A stretch of DNA of 64,000 bases from Actinoplanes sichuanensis. GTDB taxonomy: Bacteria; Actinomycetota; Actinomycetes; Mycobacteriales; Micromonosporaceae. The notes below the pieces were generated by a model, which was given only the letters and a program-made list of their open reading frames with translations, made no database searches and was not told the origin of the DNA. Where the stretch lies: contig NZ_AP028461.1 in assembly GCF_033097365.1 (NCBI RefSeq), forward strand, positions 11,683,501 to 11,747,500, given 5' to 3'. This document shows positions 45,607 to 53,820 of the stretch, piece after piece (position 1 is the first letter of the stretch; each line of letters opens with the position of its first letter). A program made the translations under genes and the position numbers.

Positions 45607-47963
45607 GCCTCACCGTCATCGGGGTCCGGCACCACAGCCCCGCCTGCGCCCGCCTCGTCGGCTCGACGATCGCCGCACTGCGGCCCGCCTACGTGCTGAT
45701 CGAGGGCCCGGCCGACATGAACGCGCGGATCGGTGAGCTGCTGCTCGGGCACGAGCTCCCGGTGGCGGTCTTCACCAGCTACCTCGACGAGCATCGGCGG
45801 CACGGCTCGTGGGCGCCGTTCTGTGCGTACTCGCCGGAGTGGGAGGCGCTGCGGGCCGGTCGCGAGTGCGGGGCCGAGCTGCGGTTCATCGACCTGCCGG
45901 CGTGGCACGAGGCGTTCGCCGACCGGGACAACAGGTATGCCGACGCCGAACTGCGCTACGCCGAGGCGGTCGATCGGCTGTGCACCGAGTTCGGGGTGGA
46001 CAACAGCGACGCCCTCTGGGATCACGTCGTCGAGATGGGGCCGGTCGAGGAGATCGGGCAGCGGCTCGAGACGTATTTCGACCTGATCCGGGGCGACTCG
46101 GCGGCGGGCGCCTCGGACACCGCCCGTGAGGCGTACATGGCCGGGTGGCTCCGTGCCGCGTGTGCGGCCGCCGGGGACCGTCCGGTCGTCGCCGTGGTCG
46201 GCGGCTTCCACCGGCCCGCCCTGCTCCGCCTCGCTTCGCCGTCGGCTTCCTCCTCGTTCGCCTCCTCCTCGCCCCCTACGCCGGCCGCGAATCCGGCGGC
46301 CGGCGTAGGGGGCGAGCCGGGGTGGCCGGAGGTGCCGGCGCCGCCCGACGGGGCCACGGCCGGCAGCTATCTGGTGCCCTACTCGTTCCGGCGGCTCGAC
46401 GCGTTCGCCGGCTACCAGTCCGGGATGCCGTCGCCCGAGTTCTATCAGCGGCTCTGGGAGAGCGGGCCGGAAGAGGCCGCCCGTTACCTGATCACCGCGG
46501 TCGCCGCGCGGCTACGGAAACGCGGGCAGCCGGTCTCCACGGCCGACCTGATCGCCGCCCGGGCCGGGGCCGAGGCTCTCGCCCGGCTGCGTGGCCACGA
46601 CTGCCCGTCCCGGGTCGACGTGCTCGACGGGCTGGCGTCCGCCCTGGTCAACGAGGCACTCGACGTGCCGCTGCCGTGGGCGGTCCGGGGCACGGTCGGT
46701 TCCGGGCAGCATCCGGCGGTGGTCGAGATGACGGCCGCCCTCAGCGGTGACCGGGTCGGCCGGCTGCACCCGGACACCCCACTGCCGCCGCTGGTGCACG
46801 CCGCCACCGCGGAACTCGAGCGGTACGGCCTGGACCGGCCCGGTGAGCACACCGCCGACCTGACCGATCCACACGGCCGGACCGTCAGCCGGGTCCTGCA
46901 CCGACTGCGGGTGCTGGAGATCCCCGGGTTCCGGCGTGACTCCGGGCCCGCCACCGGCATCGACCCGGTGCTGCGCGAGCAGTGGACGGTCCAGCGGCAT
47001 CAGCACCGACTCGCGGCGCTCATCGAGGCCGGCGGCTACGGGCCGACCTTGGAGGCGGCGGCCGCCACCCGGATCGTGCAGCGCATCGACGAGGCCGGCG
47101 GCGACCTCGGGCGGATCGCGGACGCGCTGTTCGACGCCGGGCTGTGCGGGGTCACCGATCTCGGATCGGATGTGCCGGGCCGGCTCGAACGCGGCATCGC
47201 GGTCGCCGGTGACCTGGCCGTCCTCGGGCGGGTCCTGGCCGTCACCCTGGCCCTGTGGCGGCACGACCGGCTGCTCGGCACGGCCGGCAGCGAAGCCCTC
47301 GGTGTCGTCGTGGCGGCCGCCGCCCGCCGGATCCTCTGGCTCGCCGAGGGCTGGCACGCGCCCGGAGCACCCGCCGACCGGGCACGGATCGCGGCCGTCG
47401 TGGCGGTACGCGACTCGGTGCTGCACGCGGCCGGGCTGGGCGTCGACCGTACCGCCGCGGTGGAGATCGCCGGTCGCATCGCGGCCGACCGGGCCGCACC
47501 GCCCGACCTGCGCGGCGCCTTCTACGGCCTGGGCCGTTCCCTGCTCGGCGACGACGATCCGGCCGGGCTGTTCCCCGAACCGGCGGAAGCCGTGCGCGGC
47601 GCGTTCACCGGCGGGACCGCGGGCGACTGGCTGGCCGGGCTGTTCGGGGTGGCCCGCGAGCACGTCCTCGTCACCGGCGGCATCCTCGGCCTGCTCGACG
47701 ACCTGGTCGGCGGCCTCGGTGCGGACGATTTCCTGGTCGCGCTGCCCGCGCTGCGGCAGGCCTTCGAATACTTCCCGCCCCGCGAGCGGGAGACGATCGC
47801 CGAGGAACTGCTGGCCCGGCGCGGGCTCGCCGGTTCGGGTCGTGACCTGCTCCGGATGTCGGTCGCGCCGCAGATCGTGGCGGCCGGGCTGGCCCTGGAC
47901 GAGACCGTGGAGGAACGCCTGGCCCGAGCCGGGCTGATCACCGTGGGGAGGACCGATGACTGA
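45603..47963 (+). CDS. DUF5682 family protein (YehM-like), possible TraB/TIKI-type hydrolase domain
   Basis: The 786-residue protein starts LTVIGVRHHSPACARLV, the family signature, followed by VLIEGPADMN (Glu34). Near residue 203 it has VVAVVGGFHRPALL. The arrangement GxxHH...hhhhEGP...hhGGFH resembles the metal-site motifs of the TraB/TIKI/EreA hydrolase superfamily; this is my inference, since the family is officially of unknown function. Residues about 215-240 are a Ser/Ala/Pro insert encoded by a perfect 20-bp inverted repeat. The rest (about 250-786) is helical. It overlaps the MoxR gene by 4 bases and the VWA gene by 8. Confidence 0.85.
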   Translation: MSLTVIGVRHHSPACARLVGSTIAALRPAYVLIEGPADMNARIGELLLGHELPVAVFTSYLDEHRRHGSWAPFCAYSPEWEALRAGRECGAELRFIDLPAWHEAFADRDNRYADAELRYAEAVDRLCTEFGVDNSDALWDHVVEMGPVEEIGQRLETYFDLIRGDSAAGASDTAREAYMAGWLRAACAAAGDRPVVAVVGGFHRPALLRLASPSASSSFASSSPPTPAANPAAGVGGEPGWPEVPAPPDGATAGSYLVPYSFRRLDAFAGYQSGMPSPEFYQRLWESGPEEAARYLITAVAARLRKRGQPVSTADLIAARAGAEALARLRGHDCPSRVDVLDGLASALVNEALDVPLPWAVRGTVGSGQHPAVVEMTAALSGDRVGRLHPDTPLPPLVHAATAELERYGLDRPGEHTADLTDPHGRTVSRVLHRLRVLEIPGFRRDSGPATGIDPVLREQWTVQRHQHRLAALIEAGGYGPTLEAAAATRIVQRIDEAGGDLGRIADALFDAGLCGVTDLGSDVPGRLERGIAVAGDLAVLGRVLAVTLALWRHDRLLGTAGSEALGVVVAAAARRILWLAEGWHAPGAPADRARIAAVVAVRDSVLHAAGLGVDRTAAVEIAGRIAADRAAPPDLRGAFYGLGRSLLGDDDPAGLFPEPAEAVRGAFTGGTAGDWLAGLFGVAREHVLVTGGILGLLDDLVGGLGADDFLVALPALRQAFEYFPPRERETIAEELLARRGLAGSGRDLLRMSVAPQIVAAGLALDETVEERLARAGLITVGRTDD
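46268..46316. repeat. Perfect 20-bp inverted repeat inside the DUF5682 gene
   Basis: CTCGCCCCCTACGCCGGCCG (46268-46287) is the exact reverse complement of 46297-46316, with a 9-base loop. It encodes residues about 222-238 within a low-complexity stretch (SSSPPTPAANPAAG) that interrupts otherwise conserved sequence. It looks like a palindromic element inserted in frame. Confidence 0.85.
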
Positions 47964-49071
47964 CGTCGGCCTGGAACGATGGCGGCTCATCCTGGGAGCG
48001 CCGTCCGGCGGCTGCCTCGGCGGCCTGACCGGGGCCGACGGCCGGCGTGACGCGGCCCTGGACTGGCTCTACGGCCGCGACGAGGAGCTGAGCCGCCGCG
48101 ACATCCGCCGCGAGGGCGGCACCGGCCCGTCCCAGCTCACCACCGTCGACTGGCTAGACGACATCACCCAGCTGTTCCCGAAGGAGACCGTCGAGCGGCT
48201 CCAGCAGGATGCCGTCGAGCGGTACCAGATCGACGACATCGTCACCGACCCGGGCGTGCTCGAACGGATCGAACCCAACCCGGCCCTGCTACGTGCCGTC
48301 CTCCGGACCAAACACCTGATGAACCCGGAGGTGCTCCGGCTCGCCCGGCGGCTGGTCGAGGCGGTCGTCCGTGACCTCATGCGGCGGCTGGCCACCGAGG
48401 TGCAGCAGAGTTTCTCCGGCGCGCGGTCGCGACGGGCCAGCCGGTTCCGTCAGGCACGTGACTTCGACGCACGGCGGACCGTCCGGGCGAACCTCGGCAA
48501 CTACCGGCCCGACGAGCGGCGGATCTACGTCCAGACGCCGTATTTCGCGTCCCGCACCCGGCGGCAGATCAACCAGTGGCAGGTCATTCTGCTCGTCGAC
48601 CAGTCCGGGTCGATGCTGTCGTCGGTCATCCACTCGGCGATCACCGCGGCCTGCCTGTGGGGGTTGCCCGGCGTGCGGACCCACCTGATCGCCTTCGACA
48701 CCGAGGTCGTCGACCTGACCTCGGACGTCAGCGATCCCGTCGAGCTGCTGATGAAAACCCAGCTCGGCGGGGGTACGGACATCGCGCGCGCGGTTCGGTA
48801 CGCGGCTCAGCTCGTCGAGCAGCCACGGCGGACCATCGTCGCGGTGGTCAGTGACTTCTTCGAGGGCGGTTCCGAAGCCGGGCTGGTAAGGGCCGTTCGT
48901 GAGCTCGTCGAGCAGGGCAGCATCGTGCTCGGGCTCGCCGCGCTCGACGAGAACGCCGATCCGGCGTACGACCGGGCCTGCGCGCAGAGACTCGCCGACG
49001 TGGGCGCGTGGGTCGGCGCCATGACCCCCGGCGAGCTGGCCGCCTTCGTCGCGGAACGGGTGGGCCGATGA
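47956..49071 (+). CDS. VWA domain protein (YehP-like)
   Basis: This 371-residue protein has an N-terminal helical region (about 1-200) with the basic patch SGARSRRASRFRQARDFDARR. A von Willebrand A domain follows. The MIDAS motif is VDQSGSMLSS (about 214-223), with the conserved threonine in GGGTDIARAVRYA and the aspartate in VVSDFFEGG. All metal-site residues are present, so it can bind a divalent metal and a partner, presumably the MoxR complex. It overlaps the DUF5682 gene by 8 bases and the SWIM gene by 4. Confidence 0.92.
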   Translation: MTDVGLERWRLILGAPSGGCLGGLTGADGRRDAALDWLYGRDEELSRRDIRREGGTGPSQLTTVDWLDDITQLFPKETVERLQQDAVERYQIDDIVTDPGVLERIEPNPALLRAVLRTKHLMNPEVLRLARRLVEAVVRDLMRRLATEVQQSFSGARSRRASRFRQARDFDARRTVRANLGNYRPDERRIYVQTPYFASRTRRQINQWQVILLVDQSGSMLSSVIHSAITAACLWGLPGVRTHLIAFDTEVVDLTSDVSDPVELLMKTQLGGGTDIARAVRYAAQLVEQPRRTIVAVVSDFFEGGSEAGLVRAVRELVEQGSIVLGLAALDENADPAYDRACAQRLADVGAWVGAMTPGELAAFVAERVGR

Positions 49072-51320
49072 GCACCGGAACCCTGCCCGTTCGCGCCGAC
49101 CTACGCGCCCTCGACGCCGACGCGCTGGCCGCACTCGCCAACCGTGGCCTGGTCAAACGCGCCAGCCGGGAGGTCGAACGGGAACCGCCTCGGCTGTCCG
49201 CGGACGGGTCTGCGATCGTCGCCGAGTTCGCCGACGGGGTCCGGGCCTCGCTGCCGGAGGGCGGCCTCGAACAGGGTCGCTGCTCGTGCGGCGCGACCGG
49301 GGTCTGCCGCCATCTGATCGGCTTGATCCTCGCCTACCAGGCAGTCGCCACCTCGGCCGTACCGTCTGGGCCGCCCGTCGACTCGCCGGACGTTGCGGCC
49401 GAGACGGAGTCCGGTGCTGCGGCCGAGGCGGTCGAGCCGGCCGGAGACGAGCCGCCCGGCGATACCGCAGCCGCCGCCGGCCGGGCGGAGCGCATCGCCG
49501 GCTCGCGGGAGCGCACCGCCGGCCCGGCGGAGCGCACCGCCGGCCCGGCGGAGCGCACCGTCTGGTCGCCCGGCGCCTTCACCGATGACGACCTGATCGG
49601 CCGGATCGGGGCCCGCCTCGTCACGGCGGCCCGCCGTGCGGAACGTTCCGGGTACACCGCCAGGGTCCGGCGCGGGCCGGTCCCGGTGGTCGAGCTCCCG
49701 GCAGCGACCGTGCGGTTCCTGGTGCCCAACGACCTCGGGTATGTGCACACCGACGCCCGGGCCGGAGTCCGTGACGACGTGATCGCGCTGGCTGTCTGGG
49801 CCTTCCGGGCCGCCGACGAGCAGCAACCGGCCGCCGACGACTGCGTGATCGACGTCGGGGGCTCCGGAGCCGGTACGACCACCGGTTCCGGTCTCGAAGG
49901 GCTTGTCGAGTTCGCCGCCGAGGTGCTGCGGGGTGGCGCCGTCCACTCGGGCGCCGGCCTCGCCGCCACGGCCGCGGGACACCTGACCGCGCTGGAACGG
50001 GCCGGGCTGCGGTGGCCGCTCGACGCCGCCACCGAACTCGCCGGGCAGCTCACGGCCTACCGGGATCGCAGCGCCCGCTACTCACCGGAACTACTCGCCG
50101 ACCTGCTCGCGGAACTCTTCGCCAGGCACCGGGCGGCGACCGCGGACGGGGCGGCCGCGGCCCGGGCCCGGGTGCTCGGCTCCGAGGAGGCGGCCGAGAC
50201 CCCGTTGCGCCGGGTTCGGCTGGACGGCCTCGGTGCCCGGGTCACCGCGATCGACGACGAACGGCGCATCGAGGTCTTCCACGGCCAGCCGGCCAGTGGT
50301 GTCGTCCTCGTCTCCCAGCGGCAGTGGACCACCCCTGAGGACGGCCCGGCCCTGGGGCGGAGGCGCATCGCCGGGACCACCATCGCCGCGGTGGCCGCGG
50401 GGACTCTGGTGACCGAGTCCGCGGTCCGCAGTGCCAGCCGGGCGGTCCGATTGAGTGCCAGCCGGGTCGCGAAATCCACGGTCACCGCCTCGAACGGCGC
50501 CTGGGACGGGCTTCCCGACGGCCTACTCATCCGCGACTACGCCCGCCTCGCCGCCGACCTCGACACGATGCCGCCCCGCGCGGTCCGCGCCCGGGTCCGC
50601 GCCGAACTGGTCCGGGTTCTCGCGATAACCGAGGTCGGTCCGGCCCACTACTCGCCCGGCGCCCAGCGACTCACCGTGGAGATCCGCGACAGCCACGGCA
50701 ACACGGCGAACGTGGTCGCCACCCACGCCGCGGTCGCCCCGGGCCGCCTCGACGCGGTCGCCGCGGCCCTGGGCGGTCATCGTGGCAAGCCCCGCTACGT
50801 CGCCGGAAGCGTCCACCGCAGCGGCGGCCGCGTGGTGATCGACCCCTACGCGATCGCCGCCGACGGTGCACCGATCATCCCCGACCTGGTCACCGCCGAC
50901 GCCTTCCCCGGTCTATCGGGCGGGGACGCGCCAACCGGGCCAGCCTCGGTTTCCGGTGGGGACGCTTCTACCCTGCCCGTTCCGGCCTCGGGTGGGCGGG
51001 GGAACGGTGCCGGGGGTGCCGATGCGCCGGCCGGTGTCGAGGTTTGGGACGACGACGGGACGGATGTGCTCGCGGCTGCTGTGGCGGCGGCCCGGGACGT
51101 GCTGGCGGAGGCGGCGCACACGGGCCTCGCTCACCTACCGGCCGCGTATGCCGATCGGCTCGCCCGGGCCCGGAATGTGCTCGCCCGGGTCGGGCTGCAT
51201 CGGGTGGCGTCCGCGCTCGACGATGTGTCCGCCCGGCTCAGCCCGGACCCAGGCATCGACGCGGCGAACGCTTGGGCCGACGCCTACCTGCGAGTCAGCC
51301 TCGCCGCGGATCTCCTCTGA
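49068..51320 (+). CDS. SWIM zinc-finger protein (YehQ-like)
   Basis: The 750-residue protein carries a SWIM motif, CSCGATGVCRH, with Cys72, Cys74, Cys80 and His82, a CxCx5CxH zinc site expected to bind DNA or protein. It is followed by an Ala/Gly/Glu-rich disordered segment (about 105-165) with a repeated ERTAGPA heptad. The remainder has strand-rich passages (RIEVFHGQPASGVVLVSQRQW) and no motif known to me. A second low-complexity segment lies near 620-660 (FPGLSGGDAPTGPASVSGGD). ATG 49068 overlaps the VWA stop. It completes the five-gene operon. Confidence 0.88.
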   Translation: MSTGTLPVRADLRALDADALAALANRGLVKRASREVEREPPRLSADGSAIVAEFADGVRASLPEGGLEQGRCSCGATGVCRHLIGLILAYQAVATSAVPSGPPVDSPDVAAETESGAAAEAVEPAGDEPPGDTAAAAGRAERIAGSRERTAGPAERTAGPAERTVWSPGAFTDDDLIGRIGARLVTAARRAERSGYTARVRRGPVPVVELPAATVRFLVPNDLGYVHTDARAGVRDDVIALAVWAFRAADEQQPAADDCVIDVGGSGAGTTTGSGLEGLVEFAAEVLRGGAVHSGAGLAATAAGHLTALERAGLRWPLDAATELAGQLTAYRDRSARYSPELLADLLAELFARHRAATADGAAAARARVLGSEEAAETPLRRVRLDGLGARVTAIDDERRIEVFHGQPASGVVLVSQRQWTTPEDGPALGRRRIAGTTIAAVAAGTLVTESAVRSASRAVRLSASRVAKSTVTASNGAWDGLPDGLLIRDYARLAADLDTMPPRAVRARVRAELVRVLAITEVGPAHYSPGAQRLTVEIRDSHGNTANVVATHAAVAPGRLDAVAAALGGHRGKPRYVAGSVHRSGGRVVIDPYAIAADGAPIIPDLVTADAFPGLSGGDAPTGPASVSGGDASTLPVPASGGRGNGAGGADAPAGVEVWDDDGTDVLAAAVAAARDVLAEAAHTGLAHLPAAYADRLARARNVLARVGLHRVASALDDVSARLSPDPGIDAANAWADAYLRVSLAADLL

Positions 51321-51345
51321 GATGGCGGCCACCGGAGGAGCCCCC

Positions 51346-51825
51346 GTGTTCCGGGACGCCGCGGCCACCGATCGGGACGCCATCGGAGTGTTCTGGCCGC
51401 ATCCCGAGCGCGTCGACCGTCGTCTCGCGGCCGCCGCGGACGGTACCGAGACGTTTCTGGTGGCGGTCGACCCGGCGGAGGGGACGGTGCTCGGCACCGC
51501 CAGTGTCCGGTGGGGCGGCGGCTGTGACGATGCGACCCGGCCGTTGCTCTACGGATTGGCGGTTCGCCCGGAGCTTCGTGGTCGAGGGCTGGGTAGTGCT
51601 CTGATCAGGCATGTCGCCGCCCTCGTGGCGGACCGCGGATTCGCCGAGATAAGCCTTGAGGTGGAGGCGGGTAACGAGGGCGCCATCCGGCTGTATCACC
51701 GGCTCGGATTCGTGACCGCCGGTCCGCACCTGCACGTCTGGCGGTCCGCCTCGGCCACGGGCACCGTCGACGTCCTGATCCTGCACGGCCGAGCCGCGCG
51801 GATCCGGCCCACGCCGACCCCCTGA
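51346..51825 (+). CDS. GNAT-family N-acetyltransferase
   Basis: This single-domain GNAT protein of 159 residues has motif A VRPELRGRGLGSALIRHVA, the EISLEVEAGNEGAIRLY segment and motif B YHRLGFVTAGPH. GTG 51346 is preferred because GGAGGAG lies at 51334-51340 with ideal spacing; ATG 51322 has no ribosome site. It starts 25 bases after the SWIM gene and may be a loosely attached sixth gene of that operon. The substrate is unknown. Confidence 0.88.
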   Translation: MFRDAAATDRDAIGVFWPHPERVDRRLAAAADGTETFLVAVDPAEGTVLGTASVRWGGGCDDATRPLLYGLAVRPELRGRGLGSALIRHVAALVADRGFAEISLEVEAGNEGAIRLYHRLGFVTAGPHLHVWRSASATGTVDVLILHGRAARIRPTPTP

Positions 51826-51901
51826 CCGGGCGGAGACGTCCGGTCCGCGGAGCGGGGGTCCGATCCGTGGAGCGGGGCGTTCGGTTCGGCGGCGCGGGGT
51901 G

Positions 51902-52627
51902 TCAGCCGAGGCTGATGGCGTCCTCCACGCCTGTCTCGTGGGGGCCCAGGAAGATCGGGTCTCGGGCGGTCAGGACGTCGGCCGCGGCCTTGACGGCGGC
52001 GCCGTATTCGCGGACCTCGCCTCGCAGCCACATCGCCTCGTAGATGCGGACGCTGTCGTCGCCCACGCCGGTGGCTTCGATGCCCTGTTCGCGGCAGAGG
52101 GTGACCGCCCGGGGGAGGTGGAAGGCCTGGGTCACCACGATCGCCTGATCGACGCCGAAGATCTTGTTGGCTCGGACACACGAGTCGTAGGTGTCGAAGC
52201 CGGCGTGGTCGAGGACCACCCGGTCGGCGGGCACCCCGCGAGCCACCAGCCAGGACTGCATGGCGCCCGGTTCGTCGTAGGTCCACCGCCCGTGGTCGCC
52301 GGAGACCAGGATCGCCTTGACCTTGCCGTTCTCCAAGAGTTGACGGGCGATCTCCAGGCGCGCGGCCAGGAACGCCGAAGGCTGGCCGTCGTCGCCCACC
52401 TGAGCGCCGAGAACGAGCGCCACCGGGGCGGCGGGCACCGAGGCCACGTCATAGAGGTAACCGTCGGCGGAGGACCGTACCCAATGGGCGCAGCCGAGAG
52501 CGACGAGAACCGCGACCAGACCGCCGACCGTGCCCACCGCCATCAGACGGCGCAGCCGTCGCCAGGAGAGAAACGCCCGCAGCGAGGCGATCGTCAACCA
52601 GGTGGGGAGATGGGGGCGCTTCCGCAT
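51902..52627 (-). CDS. YdcF/SanA-family membrane protein (DUF218)
   Basis: The 241-residue protein has a basic cytoplasmic N-tail, one membrane helix at about 28-47 (MAVGTVGGLVAVLVALGCAH) and an extracytoplasmic DUF218 domain. Its motifs are VALVLGAQVGDDGQPSAFL, KAILVSGDHG, VVLDHAGFDTYDSCVRAN and AIVVTQAFHLPRAV. SanA in E. coli affects envelope permeability and vancomycin exclusion at high temperature; the enzymatic activity is unknown. ATG 52627 is preferred over an in-frame TTG at 52654. Confidence 0.9.
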   Translation of the reverse strand: MRKRPHLPTWLTIASLRAFLSWRRLRRLMAVGTVGGLVAVLVALGCAHWVRSSADGYLYDVASVPAAPVALVLGAQVGDDGQPSAFLAARLEIARQLLENGKVKAILVSGDHGRWTYDEPGAMQSWLVARGVPADRVVLDHAGFDTYDSCVRANKIFGVDQAIVVTQAFHLPRAVTLCREQGIEATGVGDDSVRIYEAMWLRGEVREYGAAVKAAADVLTARDPIFLGPHETGVEDAISLG

Positions 52628-52688
52628 CGGTCCGAGGATGGCAGACGGGGTCAACCGGCCGGGCCGGGCTCAATGGCAGCATGTGGCC

Positions 52689-53570
52689 ATGATCGATATC
52701 GCTCCTGACCGGGATCCGCTGGTTCGATGGGCGTTGCACGCGCCGGGCGCCCGGGTGTGGCGGCGACCCGGCGCGGTCGTCGTCGCCTGCGCGGACCTGT
52801 CGCATTGGGATCGCCTCGTGATCAACGGCGAGCCGGAGGCGGTGGCCGGGCTCCTCCGGGAGGCGCTGGCCGAGACCGGGGAGACATTCCGGCCATTCGG
52901 TACGGAAGAGTTGGTCACCGAAGTCGTCGAGCGGGTCCCGGAGTTGGAGATCAGCGCCACGTTCGCATGGATGGAGACGACCGAGCCGGTGGGGCAGCGC
53001 AGCCGGCCGACCGAGCAGGCCGGTGGGCCGGCCGGGCAGGCTCGGTCGACCGGGCAGGGTGGGTCGATCGGGCAGGCCGGCGGGTCGATCGGGCAGGCTC
53101 GGTCGGCCGGGCAGGGTGGGTCGATCGGGCAGGGCGGCGGGTCGATCGGGCAGGGCGGCGGGAAGATCGACCCGGGTGGCGGGCTCGTAGAGGCGGTGTG
53201 GCTTGCGGAGACCGACTGGCCCGAGGTGACCGCGATGATCAAGGAGGCCTACCCGGAGTCCTACGCCTGGCCGGGTAACCCCGGCGTGCGGCGCTGGGCG
53301 GGCATCCGCGGCACCGACGGTGAGCTGCTCACGGTGGCCGCGGAGGCGTGGTCGACGGCGGATATCGGATTCATGTCGGGGGTGGCCACCCGCCCGTCGG
53401 CGCGTGGGCGCGGCCTCGGGGCGGCCATCTGCGCGTTCGTGGCCGATGAGTTGCTGGCCGGCCGGGAGCGGGTGGCGTTGCTGGTGGACTACTGGAACGC
53501 GGCGGCGTTGGCCACCTACACCAGGCTGGGCTTCACGACCAGGCGGGTGGCGGCGGCCCGCCGCCGCTGA
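52689..53570 (+). CDS. GNAT-family acetyltransferase with repetitive Gly/Gln linker
   Basis: The 293-residue protein has an N-terminal lobe (about 1-105; VVVACADLSHWDRLVING) and a C-terminal GNAT core (GVATRPSARGRGLGAAICAF, then NAAALATYTRLGFTTRR). They are joined by a repeat linker at about 115-160 built on GGSIGQ heptads, encoded by 21-base repeats. The linker looks recently expanded. The ATG at 52689 is 61 bases from the divergent YdcF-like gene. The substrate is unknown. Confidence 0.82.
   Translation: MIDIAPDRDPLVRWALHAPGARVWRRPGAVVVACADLSHWDRLVINGEPEAVAGLLREALAETGETFRPFGTEELVTEVVERVPELEISATFAWMETTEPVGQRSRPTEQAGGPAGQARSTGQGGSIGQAGGSIGQARSAGQGGSIGQGGGSIGQGGGKIDPGGGLVEAVWLAETDWPEVTAMIKEAYPESYAWPGNPGVRRWAGIRGTDGELLTVAAEAWSTADIGFMSGVATRPSARGRGLGAAICAFVADELLAGRERVALLVDYWNAAALATYTRLGFTTRRVAAARRR
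53030..53165 (+). repeat. 21-bp tandem repeats inside the acetyltransferase gene
   Basis: About six copies of a 21-base unit around GGGTCGATCGGGCAGG encode GGSIGQG-like heptads. Some copies read GGGTCGATCGGGCAGGCC or CGGTCGACCGGGCAGGGT. The frame is maintained through the array. Confidence 0.85.
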
Positions 53571-53617
53571 GAAACGCGGGAGAGGGCAAGGCCCGAGGAA
53601 GGGAACGGCCAGGGCGG

Positions 53618-53800
53618 AAGCGCGAAGCCGAAAGGGACGAGCGAAGCCGAAAAGGACGGGCAAGACCGAAGGACCGGCGAAGCCGAAAGGGACGGGCAAG
53701 ACCGAAGGGCCGGCGAAGCCGAAAGGGACGGCCAAAGCCAAACGGTACGGGCAAGACCGAAGGATCAGCGAAGCCGAAAAGAACGGGCGACGCCGGGAAA
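53618..53800. repeat. 36-bp compound tandem repeat downstream of the acetyltransferase gene
   Basis: Alternating 19-base (GCGAAGCCGAAAGGGACGG) and 17-base (GCAAGACCGAAGGACCG) units make a 36-base higher-order repeat, about 3-4 copies with diverged ends. It fills most of the 250-base gap between two convergent genes. The AAGCCGAA core also occurs in the 15309-15414 array. No gene is assigned here. Confidence 0.85.
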
Positions 53801-53820
53801 CGGTCGAGCCCGGGGCGGGA

